Shown here: in pieces, positions 1-7,296 of the stretch | Numbering within the stretch: the first letter of the stretch is position 1 | Layout: every line of letters begins with the position of its first letter | Assembly (NCBI GenBank): GCA_020832135.1 | Contig: JAFIFG010000127.1 | Coordinates: forward strand, 1-61,232 | Length of the DNA: 61,232 bases | Direction of reading: 5' to 3' | Source of the DNA: Clostridiaceae bacterium | Lineage (GTDB): Bacteria; Bacillota; Clostridia; Peptostreptococcales; Natronincolaceae | Position numbers and translations under genes: made by a program | Notes under the pieces: model-generated | What the model saw: the letters and a program-made list of their open reading frames with translations, nothing else | Database searches by the model: none | What the model was told of the DNA's origin: nothing

Positions 1-69
1 GCCTAATTCGGTAATAAGCTTCACCATTTCTTTTTTATAGTCATCAGTGAATTTATTTCTATTACTCAT
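1..69 (-). CDS. partial IS3-type transposase OrfA
   Basis: Only the first 23 codons lie in the window, reading MSNRNKFTDDYKKEMVKLI and onward. This is the usual opening of IS3-family OrfA, the small helix-turn-helix subunit of the transposase. An AAAGGA ribosome site lies about 11 bases before the ATG. The gene runs off the left edge, so OrfB and the other end of the element are not visible. The family call rests on a short match and on the insertion into a helicase gene next door. Confidence 0.6.
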   Translation of the reverse strand, partial: MSNRNKFTDDYKKEMVKLITELG

Positions 70-121
70 AGCTGAAACACGTCCTTTCTAGGTTTATTAT
101 AGCAACCTTTCTACGTGTCCA
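1..121 (-). mobile_element. left end of an IS3-type insertion sequence
   Basis: On the minus strand the helicase reading frame changes to non-helicase sequence at about position 121, where a TGGACACG terminus-like motif begins (114-121). A transposase start codon follows at 69. The 45 bases between carry two copies of TAGAAAGG and an ACACG/CGTGT inverted pair, as expected for an IS end with its own promoter. The exact boundary and the target duplication cannot be checked because the far end is outside the window. Confidence 0.55.
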
Positions 122-699
122 GCAAATCTAATACACTCTAACTCATCCCAACCAATCTGCTTCCACACACGATCCGATACAAGTGGCATTTCTGAGCGTT
201 CACCCCGCTTAGTTTTCTCTAGCCATTGATTAATTTCATTAGACATTTCATTTGATTTTTCAGTAAACAAGCCTCTTGATTCATCAACTCGCACATCACA
301 GATATATTGACGTGGGTCCTTTGCCATTCGTGCATCTATCTCCAACCCAAGTATATGAGAAAGAGTTTGAATATCTCCCTTGGGCCCTGAAAGCTGTTCT
401 TGAAGTGCTGTCGAGGCACATGCAATCACTACAGGTTTGCCAGTGAAGCGAGCATAGGCGATTGCTGTGAGTAAGTAGGCGAACGTCTTGCCTGTACCGA
501 GTCCTGCTTCGGCTAAATGAACTTTTTTATTGCAAACTGCATCCGCCAATTGAAATGCAGTAAATATTTGTTCCTCACGGACTTCATATCCGAGTTCTGG
601 GAGGAGATCATAAAAAATCTCGCCAATCCACTCAGCCAATTTAACTGAAAATTCTTCTTTTTTATCGTAATCAAAGAGTGCTTTTAATCTTTCAGACAT
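97..699 (-). pseudogene. DinG-like ATP-dependent helicase, 3' part lost to IS insertion
   Basis: The 200-residue product begins after a good AGGAGGG ribosome site. It contains a Q-type region near residues 40-50 and a Walker A motif, EAGLGTGKTFAYL, near residue 65, typical of DinG/YoaA (XPD-like) superfamily 2 helicases. Full members exceed 600 residues and carry an FeS-cluster cysteine group, DEAH box and motifs III-VI; all are missing here. The last few residues (HVERLL) come from the inserted IS end, so the protein cannot be an active helicase. The rest of the gene may lie beyond the IS. Confidence 0.75.
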
Positions 700-879
700 G
701 CTTAATTCCCTCCTGCTTAACTATGCAGATTTTATCTAACACCGTAGCGTATCATTTATTAGAATAACCATATATGTAGTAATCGAAACTCTAGAAACTG
801 AGGATGACAGTATTAGTACCTTTGAAATAAAATAATACACTAAATTATACCATATGAATATTGTAATAACTTCTAAACT

Positions 880-2077
880 TTAGTTTCGGTATAATAAATT
901 TTTTTCTTCCAAAACCCTCTCCCCCGTCGCCTTTATAGCAATTGCCCCTAAAGGTGCCGTGACAACAATAGCTAATACAGCTAAGGCCAATATAATCTCT
1001 CCTGCAGGTGCCCCCATAGATAAAGGTACTGCTCCAATGGCCGCCTGTACTGTGGCTTTGGGCATATAGTCAACAATACAAAAGCCCCTCTCCTTTGGTG
1101 AAAGATTTGTTCCTAAGAGAGACAGAAATACACCAAAGGATCTAGCCAAAAGACCTATAGCAATAATAAACAATCCAATCCATCCCGTTTCCACTGCAAG
1201 ATAGATATTCACCTGTGCACCTACTAAAACAAATAAGATAATTTCAGCTAAAACCCAAATCTTATTAAACTTACTAGACAATTCCTTGGCTAAAATCTCT
1301 TTTTTCTCTAGAATGACAAAACCAATGACCATCACCCCTAAGAGGGCTGCAATTGGAATGACATCATGTAAGGTATCTTCCAGTGTTGTTAATACAATAG
1401 CTGAAGCTAAAATCATCAATACTTTTTTAGTGTTTCTAATGTGAAATCTGTTAAATAAATAAAGTAGTACCATGCTTAAAGCAATACCTAGGGCTATTCC
1501 TAGTACGATAGATAAAGGAATATTCAATAATTGCCTTGCGAAATTGATGTTTTGCCCTCCATACATTCCTACGAAACTAGAAAAAATCGTAATTGCCACC
1601 ACATCATCTACAGAGGCCCCGCCAATATTAGTGTTGGAATCCCCTTTTCTTCTCCCTTACCCCTTTCAATAAAGGAAAGCATGGAGGGAACAATAACAGC
1701 AGGAGATACAGCGGCAACAATAAACCCTAATATTCCTGCTTCAATAAGAGGCATGTCCAGCAAATACATTGCCACACCCATTACTGTTAAGCCCTCAAGA
1801 ATCCCTGGAATACAGCTCATTTTAATAGCTGGCACTCCACCTGTTTTAAATTCTCCTTACTTAATCCTAATTCTGCCCTTAAGAGAATAATGATTAATGC
1901 TATTTTTCTAAGCTCAGGAGAAATCATTAAAATTTCATCACTAATTAAATTAAATCCATGGGGACCTATTAAAATACTTAAGAGTAGCATCCCCAACAAT
2001 CCCGGCAAATTAATTCGATCAAAGGTTTTATTGAAAAGTAGTCCTAATAAAATAATCAAAGCTAAGCTTAATGCCAT
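880..2077 (-). pseudogene. cation/proton antiporter (CPA type), two frameshifts
   Basis: Three consecutive minus-strand frames together read as one antiporter of about 395 residues with 10-12 hydrophobic segments and the conserved ASVDDV motif (the transport aspartates) near the middle. The first break is near 1840, where GTGGAGTGCCA is one base short of the frame encoding VGVPAIKMS. The second is near 1610, where GCGGGGCC lacks one G of the frame encoding LAGASVDDV. Restoring one base at each site rebuilds the family pattern. Start is the ATG at 2077 after AGGTGG. This is either a recent pseudogene or two base-calling errors in G runs. Confidence 0.75.
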
Positions 2078-2200
2078 TTGTTCCACCTCACTAATTCATC
2101 ATGCTCTCCATATTGTAACCAATATTACAGTAGCTAATTAAAGAACAAAGCATCTATCTTTTAGATTTGTGTCTTAAAAAGACATAGTCTTTAAGAACAA

Positions 2201-3289
2201 CTATGCCTTCTGAAGAATTATATGAAACTTTATTGTATTCCCTTCACAGTCTGCCCAAAGTTTTCCACCATGTAATTCTACAATTTTTTTTGAGATTGCC
2301 AGTCCTAATCCAGACCCCTCATTTTCTAGACTTCTTGCCTTGTCCAATCGATACATTTTATAAAATATTTTTTCTAATTCTTCTTTTTTTATATGTTCCC
2401 CAACATTTTGAAAGGTTATTTTTATATTATTCTCTACTTCTAACATGGAAATTTTAAGCTTGGTATTTTCAAAACTATACTTTTCAGCATTTTTTATAAT
2501 GTTATCTAGAACTCTCATTATCCTTTGAACATCAATTTCGCACCATAGTTCTTGTGACTGACTTTCTATTTCTACAGAAATATTCTTCTCTTTTAAAAAA
2601 TGCATATATTCTCCGACAACTTGATTTACCAAGATCGCTATATTAAAGTGTACTTTTTCTAGGACAATATAATCATTAGTAAGCTTTGTATACTCAAATA
2701 ATTCATTTATTAGTTTTTTTAAGCTTATGCTTTTTTCATAAACTATATTTAAATATTCTCTGTCCTTTTCCCTATAAGCATCTGTGTTTTGATTCAATAG
2801 TTCCAGGTAGCCAATAATAGAGGTTAATGGGGTTTTCAAATCATGAGAAACCGCCACAATTAAATCATTCTTCACTTGCTCTATTTTCTTTTCTTCTTCA
2901 TGATTTTCCTTTAACCTACTGGACATTATATTAATACTCTTTGCTAGCTCTGTAATTTCATCATTTCCCTTCAAGCTTAGTTCTTCTAAATAAACTTCAT
3001 CCTTTACTCCTCTTACGCTATTAGTTATATATTTTAGATATTTTACCTTCTGATTTATACCTAGAAGAAATATACTGATAAATGCTACGATAGGAGTAAT
3101 GATGATCACAGCTGAGTATATATTAAATATATTAACTACTTGTGTTCCAGAAATTTCATTGGTTTGCTCTAACAATAGATGTATCAATTTACTACCTAGA
3201 TAAGAAAATAGCATTGTGCTTACTAATAGACCAAACAAAACTAATGAAATTAATTTGAAAGCTATCTTATTATATATTTTACCTATCAT
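2201..3289 (-). CDS. sensor histidine kinase, VanS/PhoR type
   Basis: A 362-residue membrane kinase that phosphorylates the regulator encoded just upstream. Two transmembrane segments (about 12-35 and 53-75) bound a short external loop and are followed by a HAMP linker. The dimerisation domain SHDLKTPLTSIIGYLELL has its phosphorylatable His at residue 149, and a HATPase domain carries the GSGLGLAISKKI lid motif. The short external part suggests sensing in or near the membrane. The start overlaps the regulator stop (ATGA), indicating coupled translation. The signal is unknown; linkage to phosphatidylserine decarboxylase suggests envelope lipid state. Confidence 0.9.
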   Translation of the reverse strand: MIGKIYNKIAFKLISLVLFGLLVSTMLFSYLGSKLIHLLLEQTNEISGTQVVNIFNIYSAVIIITPIVAFISIFLLGINQKVKYLKYITNSVRGVKDEVYLEELSLKGNDEITELAKSINIMSSRLKENHEEEKKIEQVKNDLIVAVSHDLKTPLTSIIGYLELLNQNTDAYREKDREYLNIVYEKSISLKKLINELFEYTKLTNDYIVLEKVHFNIAILVNQVVGEYMHFLKEKNISVEIESQSQELWCEIDVQRIMRVLDNIIKNAEKYSFENTKLKISMLEVENNIKITFQNVGEHIKKEELEKIFYKMYRLDKARSLENEGSGLGLAISKKIVELHGGKLWADCEGNTIKFHIILQKA

Positions 3290-3966
3290 ATTTTATATCC
3301 TACTCCCCATACTGTCTTGATATACTGACAAGATTTAGGGTCTAATTCTATTTTTTGTCTTAGATTTGTTATATGAACTACTATAGAAGTATCAGAGACA
3401 GCAAAACTTTCTTTCCATACGGCTTCGTATAATTTTTCCACACTAAACACCATTCCCTTATTTTTAGCCAAAGTCTCCAATATATCAAATTCCTTTGGAG
3501 TCAATTTTACTTTTTCTCCTCTAACAGTTACTTCATGGGTATCACTATTAATAATTAAATCCTCTATCTCAATAACATTCTTATTTATGGGTTTGTCATT
3601 AAACTTTTTGTACCTTCTCAATTGCGCCTTCACTCTTGCCAATAGCTCCATTGAACCAAAGGGCTTTGAGACATAGTCATCTGCTCCGACAGTTAACCCT
3701 TGTATCTTATCAATTTCTTCACCTTTAGCTGATAAAAAAATGATTGGCATTGTGTATTTTTCTCTGATTTTTATGCAAGTAGCTACTCCATCCAGCTTGG
3801 GCATCATAATATCTAATATAATTAAATCATACTTATTATCTTCTACTAGTATTACAGCATCTTCCCCATTGTCAGCACTATCCACTGAATAACCTTCATT
3901 CTTCAAATAGACTTCTACTAATTTTCTTATACTTCTATCGTCATCAACCACCAATACTCTTTCCAT
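3286..3966 (-). CDS. OmpR/VanR-type response regulator
   Basis: A 226-residue DNA-binding regulator. The N-terminal receiver has the acidic pocket VVDDD and the phosphoacceptor Asp52 in LIILDIMMP, then the SAK and KPF switch motifs. The C-terminal winged helix runs from LTPKEFDILETLAKNKG to VWGVGYKI. The AGGAGG site at 3975-3980 serves ATG 3966 (7-base spacing) or ATG 3969; the open frame reaching further upstream lies over the decarboxylase gene and is not used. It forms a pair with the downstream kinase. Likely targets include its own operon, where a perfect palindrome sits in the promoter (5555-5578). Confidence 0.9.
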   Translation of the reverse strand: MERVLVVDDDRSIRKLVEVYLKNEGYSVDSADNGEDAVILVEDNKYDLIILDIMMPKLDGVATCIKIREKYTMPIIFLSAKGEEIDKIQGLTVGADDYVSKPFGSMELLARVKAQLRRYKKFNDKPINKNVIEIEDLIINSDTHEVTVRGEKVKLTPKEFDILETLAKNKGMVFSVEKLYEAVWKESFAVSDTSIVVHITNLRQKIELDPKSCQYIKTVWGVGYKI

Positions 3967-3977
3967 CATTTTACCTC

Positions 3978-4029
3978 CTATCCTTTCCAGTTTAGCACAT
4001 ATGCCGGAGGAATATTTAATATAACCTTT
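3978..4029 (-). pseudogene. 3'-end remnant of the lipid methyltransferase gene
   Basis: These 52 bases read [16 protein letters not shown] and stop. They align with the last codons of the intact methyltransferase at 4973-5024 (KVILNVPPAYVLHCKV) with only a handful of base differences. The fragment starts exactly at the decarboxylase stop codon, and its own TAG overlaps the ribosome site of the response regulator. It is therefore a leftover of a second methyltransferase copy, or of an older order in which the methyltransferase directly preceded the regulator. Confidence 0.8.
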
Positions 4030-4921
4030 ATATCGTACTAGCAATACTTTCTCCCATATTGACCTTTGTTTCAAATCCTTCTTTAGTGTTTTTGATAATA
4101 TCCGCATCTACTTTTATAGTGTTTTCTTTAAAAAACATAATTACTGTAGACCCACCAAATCTAAAGCATCCCTTTTCCTGTCCCTTTACAACCCTAACTT
4201 TTGCTTCATTGGTTTGAACAATAGATCCTACACAGGTTGCTCCAACCTCCATTAAAACAATTTTACCAAAATGGTCAGACTGGAAGAGGGTAAATTCTCT
4301 TTTATTCTGACAGTATATTCTAGCCACTTTTTCAAGAGCCATTGGATTAACTGAATAATAAGCTCCTTTAATAGGCATTGAATCTTGGGGTATTCCACTG
4401 TCTGGAAAATGAAATCGGTGATAATCGGCAGGACATAATCTTATCACAACACATGCCCCTTTGTTATATTCTACCGCTAATTTTTCATTCTGAAAAAGCT
4501 CCTTCAAAGTATAATATGATCCCTTTATTTGAACTATATTGTTCATATCTATATTTTCATATGCTAACAACCTCCCATCAGCAGGCGATATAACACGGTC
4601 TGGGTTGTTACAGATTGGCCTTGCCTCTCTCTTAAGTTTGCGGGCAAAGAAATCATTGAAATTCTTATAGTCATTCAATTTTACTATTTCTGATTCTTCT
4701 ATATCTATAGAAAGTTCGTGGACAAATTTCTCGATTTTCCGTCTACTCGTAGGTAGATTTTGAAACTTTCCATATAGGCTATTAATAATTTTTTTCTTTA
4801 CTAGGGTTTCTAACACAGTCTCCCCTATTTTTGTTTCATAAACCCATCTTATAAATCTTTCTCCAGCTACTATCTCCTTCTTTTTTTCTCCTGTTTTTCT
4901 ATCAATAAAAAATATGTCCAT
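4028..4921 (-). CDS. psd: phosphatidylserine decarboxylase
   Basis: Makes phosphatidylethanolamine from phosphatidylserine at the membrane with a pyruvoyl cofactor. The 297-residue proenzyme has the conserved SPADGR segment, the H-RFHFPDSG active-site region and a C-terminal GGST motif (residues 256-259). There self-cleavage before Ser258 would create the pyruvoyl group and the alpha subunit. Length and motifs fit the type II clostridial family. It follows the methyltransferase gene by 51 bases. The pair could make phosphatidylethanolamine and then methylate it; this link is inferred from neighbourhood. Confidence 0.95.
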   Translation of the reverse strand: MDIFFIDRKTGEKKKEIVAGERFIRWVYETKIGETVLETLVKKKIINSLYGKFQNLPTSRRKIEKFVHELSIDIEESEIVKLNDYKNFNDFFARKLKREARPICNNPDRVISPADGRLLAYENIDMNNIVQIKGSYYTLKELFQNEKLAVEYNKGACVVIRLCPADYHRFHFPDSGIPQDSMPIKGAYYSVNPMALEKVARIYCQNKREFTLFQSDHFGKIVLMEVGATCVGSIVQTNEAKVRVVKGQEKGCFRFGGSTVIMFFKENTIKVDADIIKNTKEGFETKVNMGESIASTI

Positions 4922-4972
4922 CTAACTCATCCTTTTCATATTAATTAAAATAGTTTGTGTTTGATTTATATA

Positions 4973-5524
4973 TTATACTTTGCAGTGTAGCACATATGCT
5001 GGAGGAACATTTAATATAACCTTTTTATTCTTTATTTCATTAAAATGGCTTCTAAAAAAACTCATTTTTATTAAGGAGTATTGAAAGGTAATAAACTCTC
5101 CCTCATTCTTTAGCACCTCTCTTGTATCTTTGAGTATCCTTTCAGAAATATTGACAGGTAGTGCCATAAAAGGAAGGCCTGAGACAATATAATCTACCTG
5201 CAAAATATTATAATGTCTTAAGTATATCTTTACATTTTCAGCTCCATCATTTATTATTTTAACGTTATTTTTATGTCCGTATATATTTACAAGCTCCTTA
5301 TAAAACTCTTGGTTATTTTCAAACACAATTAATAATGTCTCTTCCTTTTTTCTTGCAATTAACTTTTCTGTAAAAACTCCAGTTCCAGGGCCATACTCTA
5401 TAATACATCTGCACCTTTGAAAATCTATATTCTCTATCATTTTTTCCGCTAGGTACTTACTACTTGGTGCAATTGCTCCAATAAATTGAGGGTTTTTATA
5501 AAATTCTTTTACAAACTTAAACAT
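4973..5524 (-). CDS. SAM-dependent methyltransferase, phospholipid N-methyltransferase-like
   Basis: A 183-residue class I methyltransferase. The opening FVKEFYKNPQFIGAIAPSS and the SAM motif IEYGPGTGVFTEKL match the PmtA-like group related to rRNA dimethylases, whose characterised members methylate phosphatidylethanolamine. The post-motif segment VSGLPF replaces the NPPY of DNA/RNA enzymes, as usual in this lipid group. ATG 5524 is preferred over GTG 5536 because GGAAGGTGG lies 8 bases before it. It is first in the psd operon. Substrate is inferred; the sequence cannot exclude another small or RNA substrate. Confidence 0.75.
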   Translation of the reverse strand: MFKFVKEFYKNPQFIGAIAPSSKYLAEKMIENIDFQRCRCIIEYGPGTGVFTEKLIARKKEETLLIVFENNQEFYKELVNIYGHKNNVKIINDGAENVKIYLRHYNILQVDYIVSGLPFMALPVNISERILKDTREVLKNEGEFITFQYSLIKMSFFRSHFNEIKNKKVILNVPPAYVLHCKV

Positions 5525-5554
5525 GGTCAATACCACCTTCCAATATACTTGTTG

Positions 5555-5578
5555 AAACTATTTTATATAAAATAGTTT
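5555..5578. promoter_or_regulatory. perfect 24-base palindrome in the promoter of the methyltransferase-psd operon
   Basis: Arms AAACTATTTTAT and ATAAAATAGTTT meet without a spacer, 31 bases before the methyltransferase ATG. On the minus strand TTACAA (5592-5587), a 17-base gap and TATATA could form a promoter, with the palindrome covering the -10 region. That is the layout of an autoregulatory or repressor operator. The neighbouring response regulator is one candidate ligand, a separate repressor another. Confidence 0.55.
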
Positions 5579-5601
5579 AAGAATTATTGTAAATGGAAAA
5601 G

Positions 5602-5616
5602 CAAATTGATAGTAAA
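5602..5616 (+). repeat. left-end transposase-binding site L1
   Basis: CAAATTGATAGTAAA. Identical to the copy at 5765-5779 and matching the inverted right-end copy at 17329-17343 in 14 of 15 bases. Position and orientation are as for MuA end-type sites. Confidence 0.65.
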
Positions 5617-5695
5617 GTACCTCCGACAATTCTCAAAAAAACAAAGTCTATTTTCCACAATTTCAAAATATAAAATCGTGTATATTTCAATGTGT

Positions 5696-5739
5696 AAAGG
5701 GTGTCCTATGTTCTTTTTAAAAGTCATAAAACACCCTTT
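5696..5739. terminator. hairpin in the left end of the Mu-like element
   Basis: AAAGGGTGT at 5696-5704 pairs perfectly with ACACCCTTT at 5731-5739 across a 26-base loop, followed on the plus strand by ATTTTATG. It lies downstream of the leftward repressor gene and could stop that transcript before the host operon. The T run is weak. The rest of 5540-6070 is AT-rich with no open frame I can support. Confidence 0.35.
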
Positions 5740-5764
5740 ATTTTATGCAAAAATATTATGAAAC

Positions 5765-5779
5765 CAAATTGATAGTAAA
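5765..5779 (+). repeat. left-end transposase-binding site L2
   Basis: Second exact copy of CAAATTGATAGTAAA in the same orientation, 163 bases inside L1. This spacing resembles the separated left-end sites of phage Mu. Confidence 0.6.
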
Positions 5780-6071
5780 CCATGATTTTATTTAAAAAAT
5801 ATGTATATAAGCATTTCTTTCAAACGATTTTCAAAAACCTTTCAAAACGTGTTTAAATACACGGTTGCTTTGAATTTATATTTTTAAAAACAAAAGATAT
5901 GAATTTATCTAATGAATTACTATGAAACTATAATGAAACTACTAAATCATCAGCACCTATTTGTGGGATTCCAAAATAATTTAAAATATAAATTCTTATT
6001 TATAGAGTTCATTATACCTTAAGAATATATTAAGAAAATACACAACCATTATATTAATTATAAAGTATTCT

Positions 6072-6668
6072 TTATATATTGCTTTTATCAGTTAAAGATA
6101 TATAAAACTCAAACAACTTATCTATGTCTTTTTTTATTTGTTTTTGATGGTTAATCATATTTCTTTTTATTTCTTCTAATGAAGAATCTGTATTTTTTCT
6201 CATTAATATAGATGTTTTCATGATTGAATTGATACGCTCAATATCAGATACTATACTTTCTATGCAGCTTAAATAATCGATTTGATCTGATAATGGAATA
6301 CTTTCAAAATCTAACAGCTTAGCAAATGCGTTGGTGGAGTAAGATAAATATGCATATTTAACATCTGACGATGTATTTAATAGTGCCCGGATCTTTTCTA
6401 AGCCCTCAACGGACATTGCCTCACTAATTACTCTATCATTTTCATCATATATGTATTCAAACATATCCCCCTCTCCATTAATAAGCCACTCGGGATTTAT
6501 TGCATATTCAAGGCAAATTAGTTTTAGAAGGGTATCAGAAGGAAAATCTTTACCAGATTCCATATTTGATACGTGGGAATGTGATATTCCAACTTTTTTT
6601 CCAAACTTAGTTTGAGTCAAACCTAAATGTTTCCTAAGAGATTTAAGCCTATTTCCAACAGTCTCCAT
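6072..6668 (-). CDS. Mu-like element repressor, XRE-type
   Basis: A 198-residue DNA-binding protein. The N-terminal helix-turn-helix (residues 5-65, LGLTQTKFGKKVGISHSHVSNMESG) is of the phage lambda cI/Xre type. The charged C-terminal half, with helical stretches around 150-195, probably mediates oligomerisation and lacks a LexA-type peptidase signature. It is transcribed leftward, away from the transposase genes, and shares a 155-base control region with the Ner-like gene. That region has a symmetric operator overlapping both promoters. This is the lysogeny-type switch expected of a Mu relative. Start is supported by GGGGAGG 7 bases upstream. Confidence 0.8.
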   Translation of the reverse strand: METVGNRLKSLRKHLGLTQTKFGKKVGISHSHVSNMESGKDFPSDTLLKLICLEYAINPEWLINGEGDMFEYIYDENDRVISEAMSVEGLEKIRALLNTSSDVKYAYLSYSTNAFAKLLDFESIPLSDQIDYLSCIESIVSDIERINSIMKTSILMRKNTDSSLEEIKRNMINHQKQIKKDIDKLFEFYISLTDKSNI

Positions 6669-6702
6669 AATTACCTCCCCAAAAATTATTTTTAAAAATC
6701 AA

Positions 6703-6731
6703 ATATTATCGTTGACAATGTTGGAATCCAA
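6703..6731 (-). promoter_or_regulatory. leftward promoter of the repressor gene
   Basis: On the minus strand TTGGAT (6731-6726), a 17-base gap and TATAAT-like TAATAT (6708-6703) form a plausible sigma-A promoter about 35 bases before the repressor ATG. Its -35 box lies inside the operator palindrome, so repressor binding would also control its own synthesis. Confidence 0.45.
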
Positions 6732-6740
6732 CATTATAAT
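6712..6740 (+). promoter_or_regulatory. consensus early promoter with embedded operator
   Basis: TTGACA (6712-6717), exactly 17 bases, then TATAAT (6735-6740): a perfect sigma-A consensus pointing at the Ner-like and transposase genes. The spacer is almost entirely filled by the palindrome AATGTTGGA-A-TCCAACATT (6717-6735). A repressor bound there would block polymerase completely. It is the clearest promoter in the window. Confidence 0.85.
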
Positions 6741-6823
6741 TAAATTAATTACATTAAGTATATTTTTAATTATATACTTATTTTCTTAGTTTTTAAACAT
6801 CTATTTAGTATGGAGGTGAATAT

Positions 6824-7060
6824 ATGACTAAAGCACGTACATCTTTTAAGAGTGAAAAATGCCCTCTTGGCATAGAGATATTAAAAAACCTATATCTATT
6901 AGGAAAAACCCAAAACTGGTTAGCAGAAAGAGTAGGGGTGTCACCTGCACATATTTCGTGGATTATTTCAGGAAGAGTTATGCCAAGACAGCCTATATTA
7001 AAAAAGATTTCAGAGGAACTGAATGTTAAGCCAGAAGAATTAGTTAAGCATCTATTCTAA
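6824..7060 (+). CDS. Ner/Cro-like small regulator
   Basis: A 78-residue protein that is essentially one helix-turn-helix domain (LYLLGKTQNWLAERVGVSPAHISWIISGR, residues 24-52). It follows the consensus early promoter and has a TGGAGGTG ribosome site. Size, position as first rightward gene and divergent repressor match Ner of Mu or Cro of lambdoid phages. These turn down repressor and early transcription. The assignment by role is inferred from position; the sequence itself shows only an Xre-type fold. Confidence 0.7.
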   Translation: MTKARTSFKSEKCPLGIEILKNLYLLGKTQNWLAERVGVSPAHISWIISGRVMPRQPILKKISEELNVKPEELVKHLF

Positions 7061-7296
7061 GTAGAATGATATTCTTATCTGATAATTCTACCTATGGAAT
7101 GTCTAAAAATATCCTCCAAAGAGCATCCCTCGCATGATGCTGATATTTAAAAAGGTAAGCAGTAAAAAATTGCAAATAAAAATGCACAATACTTGACACT
7201 TGAATGTATCATTTTTGAGAATAAGCTACACATAGGGTAATTACAGTTATTAGTTATATTGGGATAGAATTTTGACAGAAAAGGGGTGATGACTAA

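Noticed and set aside
3967-4107. Longer response regulator start at 4107
   Set aside because: The extension overlaps psd, has no ribosome site, and its residues come from the methyltransferase remnant read in another frame.
7072-7143. 23-codon frame between the Ner-like gene and the transposase
   Set aside because: No ribosome site and no recognisable features; probably chance.
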